Positions 13,954 through 21,818 of a stretch of DNA of 27,552 bases are shown one piece after another; position 1 is the stretch's first letter, and each line of letters opens with the position of its first letter. Origin of the DNA: Damh-18 sp036275695 (GTDB lineage: Bacteria; Patescibacteriota; Minisyncoccia; Phycocordibacterales; UBA918); NCBI GenBank assembly GCA_036275695.1, contig DASUDI010000022.1, forward strand, positions 1-27,552, read 5' to 3'. Both the position numbers and the translations under genes were made by a program. The notes under the pieces are model-generated. The model saw only the letters and a list, made by a program, of their open reading frames with translations, did no database searches and was not told the origin of the DNA.

Positions 13954-14331
13954 ATGGCACTCACTATACATTCAAGCGCGCGCTCATTTCCCAACCTTCC
14001 GTATGACAAGATGCTCCATGCAATTCTTGGGAAGTCGTACAATCTTTCACTGGTATTCGTGGGCGCAACGCGTGCTCAAGCACTCAATCAGACCTACCGT
14101 AAGGCATCATACATTCCCAATGTCCTCTCTTTTCCACTTTCTCCCATTGATGGTGAAATATACATCACTCCTCGCATTGCTTCACGCGAATGCAAAAAAT
14201 TTAACATGACTCCTGAAGGATACATGGGATACCTCTTTATCCACGGACTCCTCCATTTGAAAGGACATACACATAGCGATACAATGGATGCATTGGAAAA
14301 AAAATACGTAAGATTATTCAAACTTACGTAA
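13954..14331 (+). CDS. ybeY: endoribonuclease YbeY
   Basis: 125 residues from MALTIHSS (an in-frame GTG at 13930 gives a longer but unlikely form). YbeY is a single-strand-specific metalloendonuclease used in 16S rRNA 3'-end maturation and ribosome quality control. The zinc site HGLLHLKGHTH (H97, H101, H107) is complete, and the upstream NQTYRKASYIPNVLSFPLS matches the family's LN-x-x-(Y/F)R-x-x-x-x-x-TDVLSFP. Here TDVLSF is IPNVLSF, so the usual TD is replaced. It is shorter than E. coli YbeY (155). Nine bases separate it from ftsA, so the two probably share a transcript. Confidence 0.92.
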   Translation: MALTIHSSARSFPNLPYDKMLHAILGKSYNLSLVFVGATRAQALNQTYRKASYIPNVLSFPLSPIDGEIYITPRIASRECKKFNMTPEGYMGYLFIHGLLHLKGHTHSDTMDALEKKYVRLFKLT

Positions 14332-14340
14332 ACACATTGT

Positions 14341-15507
14341 ATGGCGCAACACATCGTAACAGGCATTGATATTGGAACGTACCACGTGAAAGTGGTTGTT
14401 GCGGGTGTCGATTCACAAAACCCCCAGTCTCATCCACACATACTTGGCACTGGATTCGCGGAAAGTCATGGTTTACGGCATGGATATATTGTCAACGAAG
14501 CAGATATAACCCGAAGTATTCAAAACGCAATAACACAAGCAGAGAAATCGAGTGGATTGCACATCAAACACGCCTATCTCTCGATGGGTGGAATTGGCAT
14601 CGATGAGATACACACCCGTGGTGAAACTATCACATCACGCGCTGACTCCACCATCACACAAGCAGATATCGATAAGGCCATTGAGGTGTGTGAATCAAAT
14701 ATCCAGGAGAAAATACCAAACCGCAAAATTCTTCATGCGATACCGCTCTCGTATACAGTAGACCACGAACGTGTTCATGGTCGTCCTCACAACCTCAAAG
14801 GCACTAAACTTGAGGTTGATGTACTCTTTGTTACCGCGTTTGAGCAACATCTCAATGACCTTGTGTCAGCTGTAGAAAATCTAGGAGTGCGAGTCATCGA
14901 CATTATGGCTGCGCCAATGGCTGCCAGTCTTGTACTCCTCAACAAGACACAGAAGCGCGCGGGATGTGTACTCGCAAATATTGGCTCAGAGACGCTCTCA
15001 ATTGCCGTCTACGAGCATGACATTCCCGTCTCCATCAAAGTATTTTCACTCGGCTCAAATGACATAACAAACGATATCGCGTTAGGGCTTAAAATATCTA
15101 TCGAGGACGCTGAGAAATTGAAGCGTGGAGGTATCATCACCACCCCCTACTCAAAAAAGAGACTTGACGAAATTGTCGCGGCGCGACTTTCGGACATGTT
15201 TGAACTTATTGAAGCACATCTCCGAAAAATTAAGCGTGACGGCTTACTCCCCGCAGGTATCATACTTTCAGGTGGCGGTGCTTCCCTCACAACCATTCAG
15301 GATCAAGCACGCGCGTCACTGCAACTACCTGCAAAAATTGCAACACTTGACGTGACACAAAATAACAAAGTTCGGGATAGTGTGTGGGCAATAGCCTATG
15401 GACTCTGCGTCTGGGGTATGACGGGCACCGATGAAGAAAGTGGCATCAAGGCAGCCCGAGTCGCAAAAAGCAAAATACTTAACTGGTTGAAACAATTTCT
15501 ACCATAA
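14341..15507 (+). CDS. ftsA: cell division protein FtsA
   Basis: 388 residues. FtsA is the actin-like protein that tethers FtsZ filaments to the membrane and recruits later division proteins. Seen: phosphate-1 motif TGIDIGTYHVKVVV (7-20), the 1C domain with HAYLSMGGIGIDEI (about 76-90), phosphate-2 VLANIGSETLSIAVYE (about 215-230), the SLGSNDITNDIALGL region and the adenosine motif GIILSGGGASLTTI. It ends with an amphipathic helix, KSKILNWLKQFLP, which is the membrane-targeting sequence. ftsZ follows after 167 bases with its own promoter. Placement after ybeY rather than after ftsQ differs from the classic dcw cluster. Confidence 0.95.
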   Translation: MAQHIVTGIDIGTYHVKVVVAGVDSQNPQSHPHILGTGFAESHGLRHGYIVNEADITRSIQNAITQAEKSSGLHIKHAYLSMGGIGIDEIHTRGETITSRADSTITQADIDKAIEVCESNIQEKIPNRKILHAIPLSYTVDHERVHGRPHNLKGTKLEVDVLFVTAFEQHLNDLVSAVENLGVRVIDIMAAPMAASLVLLNKTQKRAGCVLANIGSETLSIAVYEHDIPVSIKVFSLGSNDITNDIALGLKISIEDAEKLKRGGIITTPYSKKRLDEIVAARLSDMFELIEAHLRKIKRDGLLPAGIILSGGGASLTTIQDQARASLQLPAKIATLDVTQNNKVRDSVWAIAYGLCVWGMTGTDEESGIKAARVAKSKILNWLKQFLP

Positions 15508-15566
15508 TAGACGCGCGCGCATACAATATTTTTGAGACGCGCTAATCTACAATCACACGAAAGTGA

Positions 15567-15609
15567 ATTATGTCAATATAGTGACATAATGTTTTTCACG
15601 CTGTATGAT
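15567..15609 (+). promoter_or_regulatory. ftsZ promoter overlapped by a palindrome
   Basis: GTGACA (15581-15586), a 17-base spacer and TATGAT (15604-15609). The -35 box lies inside the right arm of a perfect inverted repeat, ATTATGTCA (15567-15575), six bases, TGACATAAT (15582-15590). A dimeric regulator there would compete with RNA polymerase. Transcription would start near 15616, leaving a leader of about 59 bases before the ATG. Confidence 0.55.
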
Positions 15610-15674
15610 AGCGATATCAATTATTAAAAGTGTCGCGAAGCCCTTGGAGGTGCTTTATTAAAATACATATCATC

Positions 15675-16931
15675 ATGGAAAAAATTAATCCCGAAGTTGA
15701 ATCATTTGCACGCATACGCGTTGTTGGTGTGGGTGGCTCTGGCAACAACGCCGTGAATTACATGATCAACGCGAAGGTGAAAGGAGTTGAGTTTATTGCT
15801 ATTAATAGCGATGCTCAAGACCTCCACCACTCTCTCGCGAAGAAAAAAATCAACATCGGGAAAAATCTTACCCGTGGTCTTGGCGCGGGTGGAAACCCAG
15901 ATATGGGGCGTCGCGCTGCAGAGGAAACCCGAGAAGAAATCGCAAATGCCATTAAGGGTTCTGACATGATATTTATCACTAATGGTATGGGTGGTGGCAC
16001 CGGCACCGGTGCCGCACCCGTAGTGGCAAAAATCGCACGCGAAAGTGGCGCGCTTACCGTAGGCGTGGTCACCAAACCTTTTCTCTTTGAAGGACAAGAG
16101 CGTATGCGCCTCGCGCTCCAAGGCATCGAAGAACTCAAAAAAGAAGTGGATGCGCTTATTACTATTCCCAATGACCGTCTCCTTGCAATCGTCGATAGAG
16201 AAACCACGGTTAAGAGTGCTTTTGAGCAATGCGACAATGTTCTCAAACAGGCGGTTGAGGGTATATCAGACCTCATCACGATGCCAGGTATCATCAACGT
16301 AGACTTCGCTGACATCCGTAGCGTCATGGAAAATGCTGGTTCTGCACTTATGGGTGTTGGTGTATCCGCAGGCGAAAAGCGCGCTGAGGAAGCCGCACGC
16401 AACGCCATCAATTCCCCGCTCCTTGAAGTGTCTATTACTGGCGCAAAAGGTGTACTCTTTGCCATCGCTGGTGGCGATGACCTTGGAATGCTTGAGATTC
16501 AAGACGCTGCACGCATTATTACTGAATCAATCGATCCTCACGCAAAAGTCATATTCGGAGCAATACGTGATGAAAAACTAAAGAAAAATGAGGTACGTGT
16601 CACCGTAATCGCTACTGGCTTTCCTGAATCTGATAACTCTTCACCATATCAGCGAAGGGTGGTAACGCGCGAAAATGAACCTGCCCAATCACGCCCCGAG
16701 CGTGACGAGGAGAGTAATCGTGAAGTCTCACGAGGACGTATCTTTAACTCCCTTTCATCACGAAACCAAGAACCAGAGGTTGTAAAAGAAGACACCACAC
16801 CACCGCCTCGTGAAGTGCAACCGACCGCAACAACACCCAAAGAACCCCGCCCCATCGACCAGATAGATGAAGAAAACGATGATGACTGGGGCGCAGTCCC
16901 CGCGTTTCTTAGACGCTCAAAATTAAAATAA
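15675..16931 (+). CDS. ftsZ: cell division protein FtsZ
   Basis: 418 residues from MEKINPEVES. Tubulin-like GTPase that forms the Z ring. Seen: VVGVGGSGNNAVNYM (16-30), the GTP signature GGGTGTG (106-112), the T7 synergy loop NVDFADIRSVM (208-218) needed for hydrolysis, a variable linker (about 325-405, charged) and a C-terminal anchor peptide DDDWGAVPAFLRRSK, where VPAFLRR is the FtsA/ZipA-binding core. The start is not backed by a near SD: a GGAGG at 15646-15650 lies 24 bases upstream, and no standard start codon is in frame between it and the ATG. An in-frame GTG at 15630 is open but adds an unrelated leader. A terminator follows directly. Confidence 0.97.
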   Translation: MEKINPEVESFARIRVVGVGGSGNNAVNYMINAKVKGVEFIAINSDAQDLHHSLAKKKINIGKNLTRGLGAGGNPDMGRRAAEETREEIANAIKGSDMIFITNGMGGGTGTGAAPVVAKIARESGALTVGVVTKPFLFEGQERMRLALQGIEELKKEVDALITIPNDRLLAIVDRETTVKSAFEQCDNVLKQAVEGISDLITMPGIINVDFADIRSVMENAGSALMGVGVSAGEKRAEEAARNAINSPLLEVSITGAKGVLFAIAGGDDLGMLEIQDAARIITESIDPHAKVIFGAIRDEKLKKNEVRVTVIATGFPESDNSSPYQRRVVTRENEPAQSRPERDEESNREVSRGRIFNSLSSRNQEPEVVKEDTTPPPREVQPTATTPKEPRPIDQIDEENDDDWGAVPAFLRRSKLK

Positions 16932-16937
16932 AACACA

Positions 16938-16985
16938 CAATATCAAAAACCCCATCACTGAAATGTGATGGGGTTTTTGATATTG
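16938..16985. terminator. terminator after ftsZ
   Basis: Perfect 21-base arms (core ATCAAAAACCCCATCAC) with a TGAAAT loop. The T-run is inside the right arm, matched by an A-run in the left arm. Confidence 0.88.
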
Positions 16986-17069
16986 TCTCATGATACTGTC
17001 TACACATGCGCACATGAAATGTCTGTGGTATGCTTACCAAATTATGACTTTAAAGTATTTGGTTACAAA

Positions 17070-17984
17070 ATGTTAGATCTTATCATCATCGGTGGTGGAC
17101 CAGCGGGCGTTTCTGCGGCAGTATACGCTTCACGCAAACAGCTTAAAACTCTTTTTATTACCAAAGAATGGGGTGGACAAAGCGTTGTCTCACCTGATAT
17201 TCAAAACTGGATTGGTACACCTCATATCTCTGGTAATGATCTTGCAAAAAATTTAAAGACCCATCTCCAAACGTATGCTGATGCGTGGGTGACCATCAAA
17301 GAGTCAGCACTCGTAGTACAGATAACACAGAATGAAGGATACTTCACGGTGAAAATAGATACTGGGGAAACCTTTGAGTCTGTTGCGATACTTATCGCCA
17401 CAGGTTCAACAAGGCGGACGCTTACCGTACCGGGGGCTGATGTATTTGAGCACAAGGGACTTACCTATTGCGCAAGCTGTGACGGACCTATGTTCAGTGG
17501 CATGGATGTGGCAGTGATTGGAGGGGGTAATGCGGGATTTGAAACCGCGGCACAACTCCTTGCGTATGCAAAGAGTGTCACCCTACTCGCCCACAATGAC
17601 TTTAAAGCAGATCCTATCACGACACAGAAAGTACTTGCGCATCCCAACATGCGCGGTATCCAAAACGCAGAAACAACCGCAATCGTCGGTGATTCATTCG
17701 TCACGGGACTTACCTACACTCAAAACAACACCGAACATACACTCGACGTCAGTGGTATTTTCGTTGAAATTGGACTTGTACCCGCGACAAGCTTTATAGA
17801 CTCAGTCGTTGCACTAGATGACTATAAACGCATCAAAATTGACCCCTGGACACAAAAAACGAGTACTCCGGGCATTTGGGCTGCTGGAGACTGCACCAAT
17901 ATTAAGTATCATCAAAACAATATTTCAGCAGGTGATGCGGTGAGAGCACTCGAAGATATCTACGTTACACTAAAAACGAAATGA
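17070..17984 (+). CDS. thioredoxin reductase / AhpF-like flavoprotein
   Basis: 304 residues from MLDLIIIGGGPAG; the longer reading frame back to 16965 runs into the ftsZ terminator and is rejected. FAD domain GGGPAGVSAA (8-17), redox-active CASC (C134, C137 in YCASCDGP), NAD(P)-binding GGGNAGFETA (151-160) and the late FAD motif GIWAAGDCTN. It should reduce thioredoxin-like partners. The second nucleotide site lacks the HRRDxxRA motif of NADPH-specific enzymes and reads LLAHNDFKADP (172-182). Together with GGGNAG and the KGLTYC-x-x-CDGP-x-F stretch it looks more like the C-terminal half of AhpF, which uses NADH. No AhpF N-terminal thioredoxin-fold domain, peroxiredoxin or thioredoxin gene is in the window. 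Cofactor choice is inference. Confidence 0.88.
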   Translation: MLDLIIIGGGPAGVSAAVYASRKQLKTLFITKEWGGQSVVSPDIQNWIGTPHISGNDLAKNLKTHLQTYADAWVTIKESALVVQITQNEGYFTVKIDTGETFESVAILIATGSTRRTLTVPGADVFEHKGLTYCASCDGPMFSGMDVAVIGGGNAGFETAAQLLAYAKSVTLLAHNDFKADPITTQKVLAHPNMRGIQNAETTAIVGDSFVTGLTYTQNNTEHTLDVSGIFVEIGLVPATSFIDSVVALDDYKRIKIDPWTQKTSTPGIWAAGDCTNIKYHQNNISAGDAVRALEDIYVTLKTK

Positions 17985-18004
17985 GCAGACTCACGCACTC
18001 ACAC

Positions 18005-18041
18005 AAGAAAAAACCGCCAACGGCATCGGCGGTTTTTTCTT
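18005..18041. terminator. bidirectional terminator after the TrxB-like gene
   Basis: 14-base arms (AAGAAAAAACCGCC and its complement) with a nine-base loop and T-runs on both strands. For minus-strand transcripts it is the first clear stop after the VIT1-like gene, 250 bases beyond that gene's stop codon. Confidence 0.85.
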
Positions 18042-18212
18042 TATACAACGTAGAGCTGTCTTTCGAGCCATAACACTCTATTCCAGTGCGTTAGTATGTG
18101 AAGAAAATCACCACACCCGAAAGACCTCTATAGCATGCCACCCTCAATAAAATTGTGCAATGACAAAAAATTTCAACTAAAATAGACTTATTTTAAGCCA
18201 ATTTGTAGATAA

Positions 18213-18308
18213 ATGACTGATAAGGCTGTGAAGAAGCTGTACATATACGTGTGCACAAACATGTGTAAATCCATGTGCACAACTATGTGCACATTAGACA
18301 CTGAGTAG
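18213..18308 (+). CDS. possible Cys-repeat micropeptide (weak)
   Basis: A 31-codon open frame, ATG to TAG, whose middle encodes VCTNMCKSMCTTMC, with cysteine every fourth residue. A plausible promoter sits just before it: ATGACA (18160-18165), 17 bases, TAGACT (18183-18188). No SD site is visible. The last 15 bases overlap the 3' end of the VIT1-like gene on the other strand. The periodic cysteines follow from a 12-base tandem repeat, so the frame could be accidental. A metal-binding peptide next to a metal transporter would make sense but is speculation. Confidence 0.2.
   Translation: MTDKAVKKLYIYVCTNMCKSMCTTMCTLDTE
18251..18298. repeat. 12-base imperfect tandem repeat, four copies
   Basis: Units of the form GTGCACAAACAT begin at 18251, 18263, 18275 and 18287. 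Three of the four start with the self-complementary GTGCAC; the second starts GTGTAA. The array ends at the stop codon of the VIT1-like gene. The rest of the 18042-18250 gap holds no other gene I can support. Confidence 0.6.
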
Positions 18309-19052
18309 TGTTCCCACAAAGAATGCTACTGTGGCGGCGACACTACCCACGAGAACCACCTCAAAAACAGCAGCAAATACCGATACGCCACTCATCCTCC
18401 ATTTAAGAAGACCGAGTACTACAAACGCAATCCCAGCGCCAACCGCAGAAATAAAAAATGTTGTCCCATGACCTGCATCTTGCATAATCATAAATGGCAG
18501 CAGCGGTATTGCCCCAAAAAATACAAATGACGCAAATGTAATCATTCCCGTTATTGCAGGTCTCTCATGCATAGGATTAGGGATATCCAATTCATTATCA
18601 ATAATAAAATCTACCCAATACCCATCATTGCGCCTAAAAATATCCATGAGTTCTTTTGCGTCTTGCTCGGAAAAACCTCGCTCCATGAGCACCCTTACAG
18701 TCTCTTTCTCCTCAATATCCTCATAACGCGTCGTGGTACATTCTTCGCGATTACGAATTTTTTTATATACCGCCTGTTCAGAGCGTACCGCGAGAAATCC
18801 CCCCAGCCCCATCGATATCCCATCCGCAAAAAGGTTTGCAATACCGAAGAGTAGCACTACACCAAAAGAAAGTTGCATCGTGGTATCACTTGAAAGTGTT
18901 GCGCCTGAGAAACCCGCGACCACCGCGAACGTCGTAATGATACCGTCAATTGCCCCATAGACGACCTCTCTAAAATATCCCGAGATACCATTTCTATGAT
19001 GTGACCGCATGTGAAGGCGGTCCGCGCGAATAATTCGATTCTCATGTCTCAT
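18294..19052 (-). CDS. VIT1/CCC1-family iron/manganese transporter
   Basis: 252 residues. Members move Fe2+ or Mn2+ out of the cytosol in exchange for protons. Seen: TM1 with VVYGAIDGIITTFAVVAGFSGA (about 30-51, D36 equivalent to the conserved transport Asp), TM2 with FGIANLFADGISMGLGGFLAVRSE (69-92), a cytosolic, acidic helical insert (about 93-160, EECTTTRYEDIEEKE, GFSEQDAKEL) that is the metal-binding domain in plant VIT1, then three more TM helices (about 166-190, 198-215, 222-248). The full VIT1 layout is present, unlike shorter bacterial forms without the insert. It follows pyruvate kinase by 73 bases on the same strand. Confidence 0.9.
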   Translation of the reverse strand: MRHENRIIRADRLHMRSHHRNGISGYFREVVYGAIDGIITTFAVVAGFSGATLSSDTTMQLSFGVVLLFGIANLFADGISMGLGGFLAVRSEQAVYKKIRNREECTTTRYEDIEEKETVRVLMERGFSEQDAKELMDIFRRNDGYWVDFIIDNELDIPNPMHERPAITGMITFASFVFFGAIPLLPFMIMQDAGHGTTFFISAVGAGIAFVVLGLLKWRMSGVSVFAAVFEVVLVGSVAATVAFFVGTLLSV

Positions 19053-19125
19053 AATATCACTATATCATAGGAACATACGTAGAAATGGACCATCTCTGTG
19101 CACACATGCTCGATGTGCCACTTTT

Positions 19126-20553
19126 TTACACATGCTCAATAATCATCATATTAGTCGTACCGGTTGTACCAAAAGGAACGCCCGCACCAAGCACAAATAC
19201 ATCGTCTTTTTTTCCAAAATTATATGTGGTCACAATTTTTCTCGCTATTTTTTGGGCATCATGCAATTTTCTCACCGCACTCACGCGCACAGGAATACAT
19301 CCATACAGGAGTAATGACTGATTGAATGTAGACTCATGCGGCGTGAGTACCAAGATTGGAACATGGGGGCGGAAACGAGACACCATACGCGCTGAATACC
19401 CATGCTCACTCAATGTAACCACCACGCATGCATTCAGTACTGTTGCGGCATTTACAATTGAATGTGCCACAGCCTCACTTGTAGAAGATCGTGGTAGTGT
19501 GTCTTTTGTTCGCGCATATGAGAAAATCGGATCACGCTCAACTTCGCAAGCAACTCGTTGCATCACATCAATAGCGCGCACAGGATGCGCTCCTACCGCC
19601 GTTTCGTCTGAGAGCATGACCGCGTCCGTACCGTCAAGAATAGCATTCGCGATATCACTTACCTCAGCGCGCGTAGGTGTCACTTCGGTACGCATTGAAT
19701 CAAGCATCTGTGTCGCAGTAATAACGGGCTTCCCCGCATTATTTGCCTTTCGTATAATCTCCTTCTGAAGCAATGGAACTTTTTCAGGCGGAACCTCAAT
19801 AGCAAGGTCACCGCGTGCCACCATGACCGCGTCGGTCGCCTCAATAATGGCATCTAAATGCTCGATAGCGGACTTAGTCTCAATTTTTGCAACTATGTGT
19901 ATGCGCCGATCCGTTGCTTTTTTAATAAGTTTTCGAAGGGTGTAAATATCGTCAGCAGTTCGCACAAATGAGAGCGTCACAAAATCAACGTGGTGCTCGA
20001 TACCAAACGCAAGGTCTTTTTTATCCTTAGGAGTTATCGTAGCAATAGAAAGTTGAGCATCAGGGATATTTACCCCCCTTCTCCCTCGAATAGTACCTCC
20101 GAAGATAACTCGCGTATGAACCTCATCACCCGCGACTCGCTCGACTTCGAGCTTGAGTTTTCCATCGTTGAGAAATATTGTCATGCCCTTCTCTACCTCC
20201 TTGGGTAACTGAGCATAATTAACGTACGCGCGTCCTACGGTACCGACGCACGGTACCGTAGTGAGCACAAACGGTTCACCAGCAACCAACGTCACCGTCT
20301 CTGTCTCAAAATCTCCAATTCTGATTTTTGGACCAGAGAGGTCTTGAAGAATGGCAAGTGGTAACTTCGTACGCTTTGCAGCGGTACGAGCATTTTTTAT
20401 CACTTTTGCGTGTGTCTCATGATCACCGTGGCTCATATTTATCCGCGCCACACTAAGACCCGCGCGGAGCATTTGTTCGATAACGGCTGTCTCTGCTGAA
20501 TTTGGTCCCAATGTTGCAACAATTTTCGTCTTTGCTTTGTGCGATACTTCCAT
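19126..20553 (-). CDS. pyk: pyruvate kinase
   Basis: 475 residues from MEVSHKAKTKIVATLGP; in-frame codons back to 20631 are upstream of a good promoter and are rejected. Converts phosphoenolpyruvate and ADP to pyruvate and ATP, the last energy-yielding step of glycolysis. Seen: RINMSHG (38-43), SGPKIRIGD (73-81), the B-domain lid (about 84-170), the active-site signature with K223 and E225 (IVAKIETKSAIEHLD), D249 in ARGDLAIEVP, and TATQMLDSM. The C-terminal domain (about 350-475) is complete. It is the only glycolytic gene here. An 11-base-arm inverted repeat lies within the lid coding region (20235-20261). Confidence 0.95.
   Translation of the reverse strand: MEVSHKAKTKIVATLGPNSAETAVIEQMLRAGLSVARINMSHGDHETHAKVIKNARTAAKRTKLPLAILQDLSGPKIRIGDFETETVTLVAGEPFVLTTVPCVGTVGRAYVNYAQLPKEVEKGMTIFLNDGKLKLEVERVAGDEVHTRVIFGGTIRGRRGVNIPDAQLSIATITPKDKKDLAFGIEHHVDFVTLSFVRTADDIYTLRKLIKKATDRRIHIVAKIETKSAIEHLDAIIEATDAVMVARGDLAIEVPPEKVPLLQKEIIRKANNAGKPVITATQMLDSMRTEVTPTRAEVSDIANAILDGTDAVMLSDETAVGAHPVRAIDVMQRVACEVERDPIFSYARTKDTLPRSSTSEAVAHSIVNAATVLNACVVVTLSEHGYSARMVSRFRPHVPILVLTPHESTFNQSLLLYGCIPVRVSAVRKLHDAQKIARKIVTTYNFGKKDDVFVLGAGVPFGTTGTTNMMIIEHV
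20235..20261. repeat. inverted repeat inside pyk
   Basis: 11-base arms CTACGGTACCG and CGGTACCGTAG with a five-base loop ACGCA, in frame within pyk residues 98-107 (lid domain). CGGTACCG is itself self-complementary, so the same 8-mer occurs twice. Confidence 0.6.
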
Positions 20554-20588
20554 GAATACAGGTCTTATATCATTTACTAGAAAGCACG

Positions 20589-20617
20589 AGTATACTCCCA
20601 AAATTGTCTTCTGAGAA
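20589..20617 (-). promoter_or_regulatory. pyk promoter
   Basis: On the minus strand TTCTCA (20617-20612), a 17-base spacer and TATACT (20594-20589), giving a leader of about 30 bases. It supports the start at 20553. Confidence 0.45.
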
Positions 20618-20631
20618 GTCATAAAATACAC

Positions 20632-20840
20632 AGGGCAGGTATGTTACAGAGGGACACATATACTCACACACAATCAAAGATACCCATTCAAAAATTCGCT
20701 CAGTGAGCAATTTTTGTATATAAGTTCTTATTTGGGTGACCCATTAGTGTGGCTTTCAGAACTTTGTAAAGAGCGACATTGCATCAAAACTAGCATTCTT
20801 GCTCTGGAAAACTGTATTGCTGTATCAGGGTAAATAACTA
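20632..20840. other. non-coding gap with a terminator-like hairpin
   Basis: No gene seen. At 20689-20716 is a hairpin with A-rich and T-rich flanks (CAAAAATT, GCTCA, TGAGC, AATTTTTG, one bulged C), which can end the DUF6624 transcript. At 20755-20765 is TTCAGAACTTT, whose inverted copy lies at 21387-21397 on the far side of the DUF6624 gene. Confidence 0.5.
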
Positions 20841-21371
20841 TTACTTTTCTTCACCCATTGGATATTTTTGATACATCAGTTCTATTTGCTCTGAAAGTGG
20901 ACCCATCCCTACTTCAGCTCGTCTGGCGTCTATGTTTGCCTCATCTTCAATTGTTCGGGGTATGTGCTTTCCATCTTCTTGAGTAAATTGAGTTCCATAT
21001 AATTGACCCCTGCCTCGGTTTACGCAAACTCTATCTGTTAGGTAAGCAACATCAGTTATGTCAACTTCACCTGTGGGTGCTTCTTTCATCAACTCTAGAC
21101 AACGTTCTTGAAAATCCACATCGTGGTCAGCGTGTTGTACTAAAAGCCAAGCATTGCTCGCTCCCTCTACGCCTACTTTTGAAACAGTCGGCCAGCCAAT
21201 CTCTGCAACTATCTCTTTCATACGTTCGGTGTGTTTTGCGTCAATGGTTTCATCCCAGAAGTCTTCGGCTTGACTACGTTCTCGCATGTCTTGGTCTATA
21301 TCAACCATTGATTTTAGTTCCTGTGCAATTTGTGGAAAGCGAATACTTTCTGATCGGTTTTCAAAACTCAT
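20841..21371 (-). CDS. DUF6624 family protein
   Basis: 176 residues matching the DUF6624 pattern: EIGWPTVSKVGVEGASNAWLL (57-77), QHADHDVDFQERCLELM (79-95), DVAYLTDRVCVNRGRGQLYGTQF (107-129) and an acidic IPRTIEDEANIDARRAEVGMGPL (136-158). The function of the family is unknown; it is scattered across many phyla, usually as single copies. It is soluble, with no signal peptide or TM helix. A TATAAT (minus strand, 21383-21378) is six bases from the ATG, implying leaderless expression. It has its own hairpin terminator, lies beside a tRNA gene and is flanked by an 11-base inverted repeat, all compatible with acquisition as a unit, although composition is not visibly foreign. Confidence 0.8.
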   Translation of the reverse strand: MSFENRSESIRFPQIAQELKSMVDIDQDMRERSQAEDFWDETIDAKHTERMKEIVAEIGWPTVSKVGVEGASNAWLLVQHADHDVDFQERCLELMKEAPTGEVDITDVAYLTDRVCVNRGRGQLYGTQFTQEDGKHIPRTIEDEANIDARRAEVGMGPLSEQIELMYQKYPMGEEK

Positions 21372-21448
21372 TGTTTAATTATATCAAAAGTTCTGAACAC
21401 TCATTATGGTGCTCTGAAATACCTTGATAAATATAGCTCCTTATTTTG

Positions 21449-21520
21449 TGACCCTACGGAGAATCGAACTCCGGCTTCAAGGATGAAAACCTTGCGTCCT
21501 AACCACTAGACGATAGGGCC
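21449..21520 (-). tRNA. tRNA-Glu (UUC)
   Basis: 72 bases. Acceptor GGCCCTA pairs with TAGGGTC (one G-T), the anticodon stem CAAGG/CCTTG encloses TTTTCAT with anticodon TTC, and GGTTCGA-like T-arm (GAGTTCGATTC) is present. The 3' CCA is not encoded (discriminator A is followed by CA). Confidence 0.95.
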
Positions 21521-21603
21521 GTTCTGTATCCAAATACTGGACACCGCATATACTACCTAAAAATTGAAAAAAATGCTAGTTTTTATAGGTTCGGATTATT
21601 TTT

Positions 21604-21690
21604 GGAAGAGTGGCTGAGTGGTTGAAGGCACCACACTCGAAATGTGGCATACGGGAAACTGTATCGAGGGTTCAAATCCCTCCTCTTCCG
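21604..21690 (+). tRNA. tRNA-Ser (CGA)
   Basis: 87 bases. Acceptor GGAAGAG/CTCTTCC, anticodon stem CCACA/TGTGG around CTCGAAA with anticodon CGA (reads UCG), a long variable arm (CATACGGGAAACTGTATC) as in all serine tRNAs, and T-loop GGTTCAAATCC. Discriminator G; CCA not encoded. Confidence 0.95.
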
Positions 21691-21818
21691 CAAACAGCAC
21701 GCGTGATGCGTCATAATAGAAGAAATTTAGATAGGCTATTCACAGTGCATCATACGACGTGTTGTGATAGGATATCCACCCGCCATTATAGGAATGGTGG
21801 CAAATAGATGGAGAGAAT

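Noticed and set aside
14774..14820. AACCTCAA/TTGAGGTT repeat in ftsA
   Set aside because: Only 8-base arms in coding sequence, within what chance can give.
15996..16013. Palindromic GC-rich run GGCACCGG/CCGGTGCC in ftsZ
   Set aside because: Explained by codons of the invariant GGGTGTG signature, so not counted among the intragenic palindromes.
15815..16465. Long minus-strand open frame opposite ftsZ
   Set aside because: Composition is biased by the ftsZ codons and no domain is seen; a shadow.
16965..17069. 35-residue N-terminal extension of the TrxB-like gene
   Set aside because: It starts within the ftsZ terminator stem, and flavoproteins of this family begin a few residues before GGGPAG.
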